A DNA stretch of 38,677 nt from Chloroflexi bacterium CFX4 (GTDB lineage: Bacteria > Chloroflexota > Anaerolineae > Aggregatilineales > UBA2796). Position numbers and translations under genes: made by a program. Location of the stretch: the NCBI GenBank assembly GCA_021404685.1, contig QWHC01000004.1:1-38677 (forward strand), written 5' to 3'. The notes below the pieces were generated by a model. That model was not told the origin of the DNA, ran no database searches, and was given only the letters and a program-made list of their open reading frames with translations. Position 1 is the stretch's first letter. Each line of letters opens with the position of its first letter. This document shows positions 33,277-38,677 of this stretch, piece by piece.

Positions 33277-34674
33277 TTATAGGTTGATCATGTGTCCTTC
33301 AAGACCATGTGCGGCTTCCATGATTGCCTCGCTGAGGGTGGGGTGTGCGTGAACGTTGCGGGCAATCTCGGCGGGCGTGAGTTCCCAAAGCTGGGCAAGG
33401 GTGAGTTCGGGCAGCAGCTCGGTGACGTTGGGACCGATCAGGTGTGCGCCCAGCAATTCACCATAGCGCGCATCACTGATGATTTTAATAAAGCCCGCGT
33501 AATCACCCAAGCCGAGCGCCTTGCCATTCGCCTGCCACGGAAACTTGGCAACCTTGACCTCATAGCCTTTTTCGCGTGCCTGCTTTTCCGTATAGCCAAA
33601 GCTGGCAACCTGCGGATTGCAGTAGGTGGCACGCGGCATCATGATGTAGTTCAGCGGCATGGTCTCTGCGCCGGCCATTTTCTCGGCAGCGATGATGCCT
33701 TGCGCGCTGGCAACGTGCGCCAATTGCAGTTTGCCGGTTACATCGCCAATGGCGTAGACGCCTTGGACGCTGGTCTGCATGAACTCGTCCACCTCGATCC
33801 AACCGCGTGAGTCCAGCTTGACGCCGGTTGCCTCCAAGCCGTAGCCCGTGCGCGGCTTCCAGCCAACCGCCTGCAAGACCATCTCAGCGCGCAGCGTTTG
33901 CGTTTGCCCATCAATGCTCAGGGTGACCGTCGCCGCGTCAGCCTCTTCGGTAATGCGCTCAACCTTAGCGTTGGTCAGCACTTTCACGCCCATGCGCGTA
34001 TACTGCTTCTTGAGTTCTTCGGAGACCTCTTCATCTTCTAAGGGCAGCATGGTTGGCATGTATTCCACCATGGTCACCTCAGTGCCATAGTTGTGCATTA
34101 CGTAGGCAAATTCGGTGCCGATGGCGCCCGCACCGACGATGATCACGCTGCGCGGCAGCTTGTCATCCATGATGAACTCTAGATAGGTGCGAACGCGGTT
34201 ACCGATCTGTGTGTTCGGCAGAAGGCGTACTTCAGAGCCAACGGCGATGATCACATTTTGGGCGTTGAGCGTCTCGGTTTTGCCGTCGTTGAGCGTCACT
34301 TGCAGGGTTTTGGGCGCGGTGAACGTTCCCCAGCCATCGTAGGTGTCAATCTTATTCTTCTTCATCAAGCCCTGCACGCCCTTCACCAAGCGATTGCTGG
34401 TCTGGCGGCTGCGCTTAAAGGCAACGCTGTAATCCAGTTCGACCTCGCCTTGCATTTTGAAGCCAAACTCGGCGGCGCGGTGCTTGACGATGTGCGCCAG
34501 TTCAGCGTTGTGCAGCAGCGCTTTGGAGGGAATGCAACCTACATTCAGGCAGACGCCGCCCCACCACTGTTTTTCAATGATGGCTGTTTTGAGTCCGAGT
34601 TGGGATGCGCGAATGGCGGCAACGTAGCCGCCGGGACCTGCGCCCAGCACTACGAGATCGTATTCTTTTGCCAT
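33277..34674 (-). CDS. lpdA: Dihydrolipoyl dehydrogenase (E3)
   Basis: Protein of about 465 residues, standard length. The FAD motif [18 protein letters not shown], redox-active disulfide [15 protein letters not shown] (C-x4-C), NAD motif [50 protein letters not shown], and the interface motif [16 protein letters not shown] with catalytic His and Glu are all present, so it should be active. It oxidises dihydrolipoyl groups of pyruvate, 2-oxoglutarate or glycine-cleavage complexes to reduce NAD. I choose ATG 34674 because GGAG is 9 nt upstream; an extension to 34704 lacks a ribosome site. No E1/E2 complex genes are adjacent. It stands alone. Confidence 0.96.
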   Translation of the reverse strand: MAKEYDLVVLGAGPGGYVAAIRASQLGLKTAIIEKQWWGGVCLNVGCIPSKALLHNAELAHIVKHRAAEFGFKMQGEVELDYSVAFKRSRQTSNRLVKGVQGLMKKNKIDTYDGWGTFTAPKTLQVTLNDGKTETLNAQNVIIAVGSEVRLLPNTQIGNRVRTYLEFIMDDKLPRSVIIVGAGAIGTEFAYVMHNYGTEVTMVEYMPTMLPLEDEEVSEELKKQYTRMGVKVLTNAKVERITEEADAATVTLSIDGQTQTLRAEMVLQAVGWKPRTGYGLEATGVKLDSRGWIEVDEFMQTSVQGVYAIGDVTGKLQLAHVASAQGIIAAEKMAGAETMPLNYIMMPRATYCNPQVASFGYTEKQAREKGYEVKVAKFPWQANGKALGLGDYAGFIKIISDARYGELLGAHLIGPNVTELLPELTLAQLWELTPAEIARNVHAHPTLSEAIMEAAHGLEGHMINL

Positions 34675-34741
34675 GCTGAGAATCTCCGATTGCGGATATA
34701 ACAATTAAGGGCAATTGTAGCTTGTGTGCGGCGAAAGGGCT

Positions 34742-34767
34742 AGGGCGCGCCTAAAACGGCACGCCCT
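34742..34767. terminator. Terminator-like hairpin after the 34778 gene
   Basis: AGGGCGCGCC (34742-34751) / GGCACGCCCT (34758-34767), 9 of 10 pairs, with a 6-nt loop. It is 11 nt beyond the stop of the secreted-protein gene on the - strand, with only AGCCCTTTC after the stem there, so termination is probably incomplete. Confidence 0.5.
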
Positions 34768-34777
34768 GCCTCACAAG

Positions 34778-35515
34778 TTATTGTCCGCGGCTGGCGCGCA
34801 CGGCGAGGCTGTAGTTGAGCGGGGTGACCGTTTCTAGGATGCTGGCGATATCAAAGGGTTTTGGGGAGATCGTCACCAGATATTCGACGTTGGCATCAAG
34901 CACCAACCGCAAGCGTGCCTCTTGCATGGCACGCCCTGAGACAGCTGCCACTTCACGCGGAATACCCTGCGTGAAATCTTCAATGCGTAGTTCAGGGCTG
35001 AAGGTACCTTCTAGGCGCTGATAGTCAAGCTCTATGGTTAGTGGCTGTGGGCTGAAAATGCGGTAAAAATGAAAGCCTTCTGGCTCGATTGTGCTGGTCA
35101 CTTGAACGCCGGGCAGCAGATTTACGGTCTTTTGGAGCAGCAGGGAAAATTCGCCGGCGCTATCACCCGTCAGAGTAATGGTGTACGTGCCATCAGCGGG
35201 CAACTCTGCCAGCAGCACAGGCTTTAGGCGCTCCTTGTTATAGACGTTGCCGATTGATTCTCCGCTGCTGTTAGTTAGTTTGATGTCAAATGCCAATGTG
35301 GAAAAAACGGCAGTCCCTAGTGGAAAGATGTAGATCACATCTTGTGCGCTGCCCGTGAAGGTGAAGCGCATTTCACCGGCTCTGGTAAAATTGCCGATGG
35401 CAGGTTCGCCGTAGGCAATTGGTGTGGCTTCTTGTGCCGCTGCGAACAGCGTTTGCCCAAGAAGCACTGCGCCTAAGCACAGCAGCACACCCCAGATCAC
35501 GATTTTTCTAAACAT
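34778..35515 (-). CDS. Secreted protein with PPC-like beta-sandwich domains
   Basis: Protein of 245 residues. Sec signal peptide MFRKIVIWGVLLCLGAVLLGQTLFAAAQ, given here by its ends, with cleavage after A-A-A. The mature part contains two repeats of about 95 residues similar to bacterial pre-peptidase C-terminal domains: AIGNFTRAGEMRFTFTGSAQDV, then ADGTYTITLTGDSAGEFSLLLQ and later LDANVEYLVTISPKPFD. Such domains occur in secreted proteases and adhesins and may bind polysaccharide or calcium; no protease is fused. GGAGG precedes ATG 35515; a longer start at 35527 is disfavoured. It lies divergent from the tRNA gene. Function unknown. Confidence 0.8.
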   Translation of the reverse strand: MFRKIVIWGVLLCLGAVLLGQTLFAAAQEATPIAYGEPAIGNFTRAGEMRFTFTGSAQDVIYIFPLGTAVFSTLAFDIKLTNSSGESIGNVYNKERLKPVLLAELPADGTYTITLTGDSAGEFSLLLQKTVNLLPGVQVTSTIEPEGFHFYRIFSPQPLTIELDYQRLEGTFSPELRIEDFTQGIPREVAAVSGRAMQEARLRLVLDANVEYLVTISPKPFDIASILETVTPLNYSLAVRASRGQ

Positions 35516-35585
35516 ACAAGCCTCCATTTTGGCGTTTAGGCGCGCTTATTATTGCGCTAGAGAGGTAGGTTTGCAAAATTTAGGA

Positions 35586-35613
35586 TTGACAAGCAAGCGG
35601 TGCAGGCTATAAT
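35586..35613 (+). promoter_or_regulatory. Consensus promoter of tRNA-Lys
   Basis: Perfect TTGACA (35586-35591), 16-nt spacer and perfect TATAAT (35608-35613). Start would be near 35620, six nt before the tRNA. Confidence 0.85.
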
Positions 35614-35625
35614 ACGAGGCAGTTT

Positions 35626-35701
35626 GGCTCCGTAGCTCAATTGGCAGAGCAGTTGACTCTTAATCAATTGGTTAGAGGTTCGAGTCCTCTCGGAGTCACC
35701 A
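35626..35701 (+). tRNA. tRNA-Lys(CTT)
   Basis: Cloverleaf folds by eye: acceptor GGCTCCG / CGGAGTC, D-arm GCTC / GAGC, anticodon arm GTTGA-CTCTTAA-TCAAT giving anticodon CTT (codon AAG), variable loop TGGTT, T-arm AGAGG-TTCGAGT-CCTCT, discriminator A at 35698 and an encoded CCA (35699-35701). It is a typical integration target for mobile elements. Confidence 0.96.
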
Positions 35702-35830
35702 TTCATCAGGGCAAACGCCACATTGTTATCTCAGACAAAGCCCCGACACAAAGTCAATTGGCTAGAAAGGGCAACCAAAGCGCCTAGCGGTATGTGCTAG
35801 GCGCTTTTAAGTGGTGGTCATTCGGAGTCA
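35664..35830 (+). repeat. Partial echo of tRNA-Lys sequence
   Basis: TCAATTGGTTAGAGG in the tRNA (35664-35678) reappears as TCAATTGGCTAGAAAGG at 35754-35770, and the tRNA 3' end TCGGAGTCA (35690-35698) reappears exactly at 35822-35830. The terminator hairpin lies between the two echoed parts. This could be a decayed att-type duplication or chance; the matches are short. Confidence 0.35.
35777..35808 (+). terminator. Rho-independent terminator of the tRNA-Lys transcript
   Basis: AAAGCGCCTAGC (35777-35788) / GCTAGGCGCTTT (35796-35807), perfect 12-bp stem with loop GGTATGT and T's to 35808. It lies 76 nt past the tRNA. Confidence 0.85.
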
Positions 35831-35966
35831 GTCAGGTGGCGCAGGGCTGAAAAACGGTTGTGCCGCGCTGCGGAGCGTGCCGACACGCCCTCATGCGCGT
35901 CGCGGGTGAGGAAGGTGGCTTCGCTAGGTTGTTAAGGTGAGGTTGGTCGGGTTGCCCTCTACGTAA

Positions 35967-36125
35967 CCGTACCCATTCCGTGACGCCGAGCGCGCCGTGC
36001 TGCTCTCAACGCACTTAGTGGAGGATGTCGTGCGCTCAGCAGAGTGCGTGATCGTGCTGGATCGCGGGCCGATGCAACCTGCACTGCACACGCTTGAAGA
36101 TGCCTATCTGAACCTGCTGAGGTGA
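35967..36125 (+). pseudogene. C-terminal relic of an ABC transporter ATPase
   Basis: An open frame that begins after a stop at 35964-35966 encodes VLLSTHLVEDVVRSAECV followed by IVLDRGPM and a tail ending D-A-Y-L-N-L-L-R. This is the H-loop (S-T-H) and the last strand of a typical ABC-2 exporter ATPase. Walker A, signature and Walker B are absent upstream, where frames are broken. It is therefore a decayed gene, its final part preserved. Confidence 0.7.
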
Positions 36126-36130
36126 GCGTC

Positions 36131-36301
36131 ATGCAGAACTTACCTCATGATTTGCAGACCATGCGCGCCATCGCGCTGACAGAGTGAAAGCTACAAGCAC
36201 GCAGCATTGCCTTTTGGGCTGTGGTTATCTTGCTCATAATCTACGCCGCGGTGCGTTTCGCCTGTGGTAGTGAGGTCAGATTGCTGATTCAGGCAGGGTG
36301 A
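36131..36301 (+). pseudogene. N-terminal relic of an ABC-2 permease
   Basis: Five nt after the ATPase relic, a frame starts ATG (36131) with MQNLPHDLQTMRAIALTE, is stopped by TGA at 36185-36187, and continues in frame with KLQARSIAFWAVVILLIIY, a first membrane helix, to TGA at 36299-36301. The order ATPase then permease with a short gap is the usual ABC-2 arrangement. One nonsense codon and loss of the rest show it is dead. Confidence 0.65.
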
Positions 36302-36363
36302 TTATCTCCCAATACCTCCACCTCTCTCCGCCCTGTTACGTTCTTTTATCATACCGCTTTTCG

Positions 36364-36372
36364 TGCTACACT
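36364..36372 (+). promoter_or_regulatory. Extended -10 promoter of the TIR/NB-ARC gene
   Basis: TGCTACACT (TG 36364-36365, TACACT 36367-36372), identical to the element at the arsR promoter. The GTG start at 36410 follows with AAAGGA about 7 nt before it. Confidence 0.45.
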
Positions 36373-36409
36373 AAGCGGAAGCGTCCTTGCTGCCCGAAAG
36401 GATTTCGCC

Positions 36410-38677
36410 GTGACCTTAACCGCCGCGCAATTTCGCCAGATTGTTGACCTGTGCGCGCCGCACATGCAAACCACTGCCGCTCGCCAGACCTGCTTCTACG
36501 GCGCCTTTAGTAACGCGCCCTTCCACAACCAGATTAACTGGGAAGGCACCACCACTGACTATGTAGCGCACCTGCTACGCACCCTGCTCACGCTGCACCG
36601 CTACAACGGTGAGCATCCGCTGCGGACGCTGCTCGTCTCGCTCAAGAGCGAGTACGGCGAGGATATTCAAGCGCAGATTGACGCGCTCCTGCCACACATT
36701 GATGCCCTGCCCGAAGGCAGCACGCTGCCCGCCCTGCCCCTGACGCTCTTTCTGAGCTACGCCCGCGCCGACGATGAGCCATTCGTCCGCCGCCTGTATG
36801 ACGACCTGAAGGCGCACGGCTTCAACGTCTGGTTTGACCGCGTCAGTATGCCTAGCCGTGGTCTTGGCTTTGCGCCTGAGATCGCCCGTGCCATTGAGCG
36901 AGCAGACCACCTGCTGCTGGTTTGCGGTCCCGCCGTCTACAGCTCGGGCTATGTGCAGGCAGAATGGCAGCACGCCCTAGCGCACTGCAAGCCGATCCTA
37001 CCCGTCGTGCGGCTGGGCGACTTTCCGCCGCCTATCCTCGACCAACTCAGCGTTAATCCTGTGGATGCCCTTGATATGCGCGATGGCGCCACCTACGCCG
37101 AGACATTCGCCCACCTGCTGCGCCAAGTGCGCGATCAGCCGCTGCCGCTTGGCGCGCTGACCAACGTCCGAGCGCCTGAGCAGTGGTACATCATGCGGAG
37201 CGCGCCGCAGCGCCAAGTCATCCAGTCGCTGACTGCGCTAGGGCGCGAAAACACAGTCGCCATTAGCGCCATTAACGGCTTAGGCGGCGTCGGCAAGAGC
37301 GTGCTGGCGGCGATGGTCGCCCATGATTGCGAAATACGGCGCACGTTTCCGCATGGCATCGCCCTGATTGAGGTCGGCAAGCAGCCGAACCTGACGGAAC
37401 TCCAAGCACGGCTTGGCAAGCTGGTTGGTTTGGAAGCGGCAGAATTCAAGGAAAACCTAGACGCCAACCGCCAACTGCTGAGTGCCGCTTTTCTCGGCAA
37501 GCGGATGTTGATCATCCTTGATAACGTCTGGAACAAGCACGCCGTAGATGCCGCCAATTTTGGTGCGGAAGGCGTCAAGTTCATCGTCACCACGCGCTTG
37601 GTGAACCTTGCCAACATGCTCGGACGCAGTGTGCGTGTAGACCTGCTCTTGCCTGAGGAAGGCGCTGACCTGATCGTGCGGCGTGCCGAACTCAAAGACG
37701 ACCAGCGCGCTGCTTGCGAGGCAGTCTCGCGCCAATTGAACGGCTTAACGCTTGCCGTCAGCATTGCGGCTGCCAAGATCAAGAACGACGCTCTGACACC
37801 TGAGGCTTACCTGGCGCGCCTGAAAAATGCCGAGAATCCGCTTGGTGAGCTGACCCTTGCCGATCCTGACGATCCCTACGCCGATGCCAACCAGCCTGAG
37901 CAGAATTTTGCCGCCTCGCTCAACCTGACCTACGGCGATTTGAACGCCGAGATGCAGCGCCGTTTCAGGCTGCTAGGCGTCTTTGCGCCCGAAGGGACGT
38001 TCGATGTGGCAGCCGTAGCCGCCGTGTGGGATGAGCCACTGGAGACGGCGCAGACCAAGCTCAATCTGCTGGTGAACCTTGAATTGGCAGCCCGTGACGA
38101 AGGCGAACGCTACAGCCAGCACAGCCTGCTGCGCGCCTATGCCCGCGCCTTGCTGCGCGAAGCAGATGCGCTGGAGGACACTGCCGAACGGCACGCTGCC
38201 TACTACCTTGCCCACATGCGCGCCGCGAATGACGCCCAAACCTACTACACCATGCGCGATGACCTGCCCCAACTGCGGGTTGCCTTTGGTTGGGCAGAAC
38301 AAACTCAACAACCTGACTTAGCGCTAGGCATTCTGGTCAACACCGCCAACCTGCTGCGGATGCTCAACTTGGGCGAGGAATACCTTGACTGGGCGAATCG
38401 CTTGGTGGTGTTGGTGCAGACACATGGCGGTGATTTGGGTGCGGCATTGGGAACACGTGGGAATGCCTACCAATCCGCTGCAACCGTGGTGGTGGGCGAA
38501 GACCGCCGGGCGCGCTTGCTTCAGGCGCTGAACGACTACACCACCGCGCTCGACCTGAGCCGCGACGTGCCGCTCGCTTACGCGACCACACTCAACAACC
38601 GTGCTAACCTGCTGAGTGACTTGGCGGGGCTGCCGGGCGAAGACCGCCGGGCGCGCTTGCTTCAGGCGCTGAACGAC
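36410..38677 (+). CDS. EAD-like/TIR/NB-ARC/TPR protein, 5' part (bacterial NLR-type)
   Basis: Open from a GTG at 36410 (AAAGGA upstream) to the window end: 756 codons, no stop. Residues 1-100 resemble an effector-associated domain (EAD1-like; LTAAQFRQIVDLCAPHM, YVAHLLRTLLTLHRYN). Residues about 110-205 are a TIR domain: LFLSYARADDEPFVRRLYDDL, GFNVWFDRVSM, SSGYVQAEWQHAL, with Glu185 at the position of the NADase catalytic Glu. NB-ARC has Walker A GLGGVGKS (290-297), Walker B MLIILDNV (Asp371) and VTTR (sensor). A winged-helix region follows, then TPR-like repeats from about 600. This architecture belongs to bacterial NLR/Avs-like immune proteins that cleave NAD after sensing; the sensing part is the TPR region, truncated here. 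Confidence 0.85.
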   Translation, partial: MTLTAAQFRQIVDLCAPHMQTTAARQTCFYGAFSNAPFHNQINWEGTTTDYVAHLLRTLLTLHRYNGEHPLRTLLVSLKSEYGEDIQAQIDALLPHIDALPEGSTLPALPLTLFLSYARADDEPFVRRLYDDLKAHGFNVWFDRVSMPSRGLGFAPEIARAIERADHLLLVCGPAVYSSGYVQAEWQHALAHCKPILPVVRLGDFPPPILDQLSVNPVDALDMRDGATYAETFAHLLRQVRDQPLPLGALTNVRAPEQWYIMRSAPQRQVIQSLTALGRENTVAISAINGLGGVGKSVLAAMVAHDCEIRRTFPHGIALIEVGKQPNLTELQARLGKLVGLEAAEFKENLDANRQLLSAAFLGKRMLIILDNVWNKHAVDAANFGAEGVKFIVTTRLVNLANMLGRSVRVDLLLPEEGADLIVRRAELKDDQRAACEAVSRQLNGLTLAVSIAAAKIKNDALTPEAYLARLKNAENPLGELTLADPDDPYADANQPEQNFAASLNLTYGDLNAEMQRRFRLLGVFAPEGTFDVAAVAAVWDEPLETAQTKLNLLVNLELAARDEGERYSQHSLLRAYARALLREADALEDTAERHAAYYLAHMRAANDAQTYYTMRDDLPQLRVAFGWAEQTQQPDLALGILVNTANLLRMLNLGEEYLDWANRLVVLVQTHGGDLGAALGTRGNAYQSAATVVVGEDRRARLLQALNDYTTALDLSRDVPLAYATTLNNRANLLSDLAGLPGEDRRARLLQALND
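38494..38677 (+). repeat. 141-nt TPR repeat with 43-nt identical segments
   Basis: The 43 nt at 38494-38536 recur without change at 38635-38677, a period of 141 nt (47 codons). They encode G-E-D-R-R-A-R-L-L-Q-A-L-N-D in the TPR part of the STAND gene. Identity at the DNA level means recent duplication or homogenisation; more copies probably lie past the window end. Confidence 0.85.

Larger units (their letters stand above)
35702..36409. other. Gene-poor debris zone after tRNA-Lys
   Basis: About 700 nt without an intact gene. It contains the tRNA terminator, the tRNA echo, two relic reading frames of an ABC-2-type transporter (35967-36301), and at 36364-36372 an extended -10 element TGCTACACT that probably serves the following STAND gene. 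Between 35831 and 35966 I see only frames interrupted by stops. Confidence 0.6.

Noticed and set aside
38494..38677. CRISPR-like repeat
   Set aside because: Repeats are in frame in a protein-coding TPR region, with 98-nt intervening coding sequence and no spacer structure.

Overview
The window looks like a chromosomal segment of an uncultured member of the Chloroflexota (Anaerolineae-like). It is GC-rich, with densely packed short operons, a bacterial proteasome-type tagging locus outside Actinobacteria, Pro/Thr-rich lipoproteins and large STAND ATPases. This placement is inferred from gene content; no rRNA is present.

Layout. 1-2001: a metalloid-type module, a UPF0718/ArsP-like permease with a small thioredoxin-like protein, divergent from an ArsR repressor that has a C-x-C sensor motif and a perfect operator dyad. 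2009-6291: a GH63-like glycosidase, a 37-residue lipoprotein gene and yvcK. 6483-10250 (+ strand): a lipoprotein, two cyclic-di-AMP-receptor-like proteins, queA and an amine-oxidase-like flavoprotein. 10242-12276 (- strand): a PfkB kinase and a deoxyhypusine-synthase-like enzyme.

12512-23219 (- strand) is the centrepiece, nine tightly spaced genes read as one operon. In transcription order they are an ARC/Mpa-like AAA+ unfoldase, Dop, Pup, PafA, a HEAT-repeat protein, an FHA-like/RING-like protein, an E1-like (ThiF-fold) enzyme, an E2-like (UBC-fold) protein and a YbjN-like protein. It joins the complete pupylation enzymology to a eukaryote-like E1-E2-RING triad. The 20S core genes, which sit between pup and pafA in Actinobacteria, are absent and only a hairpin occupies that gap. 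The unfoldase lacks the C-terminal proteasome-docking motif. Pup is lysine-free and ends in Thr-Gly-Glu. No ubiquitin-like modifier or JAB peptidase is visible. My reading is a proteasome-independent tagging and unfolding machine coupled to a second, ubiquitin-type ligation module whose modifier is encoded elsewhere or is Pup itself.

23488-27993: a GT2 glycosyltransferase, an SDR-like protein and several unrecognised membrane or surface proteins in a more AT-rich stretch. 28056-30118: two tandem TauA/NMT1-type binding proteins without permease or ATPase, behind a strong promoter whose start region is covered by a perfect 16-bp inverted repeat. 30250-33198: a DUF4062-like/NB-ARC/TPR STAND protein. 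Then dihydrolipoyl dehydrogenase and a secreted beta-sandwich protein.

35626-38677: tRNA-Lys(CTT) with consensus promoter and terminator, then about 700 nt of debris containing relics of an ABC-2 transporter. Last is the 5' part of an EAD-like/TIR/NB-ARC/TPR gene, a probable bacterial NLR-type immune protein, cut by the window edge. Several + strand promoters share an extended -10 element of the form TGCTAnACT.
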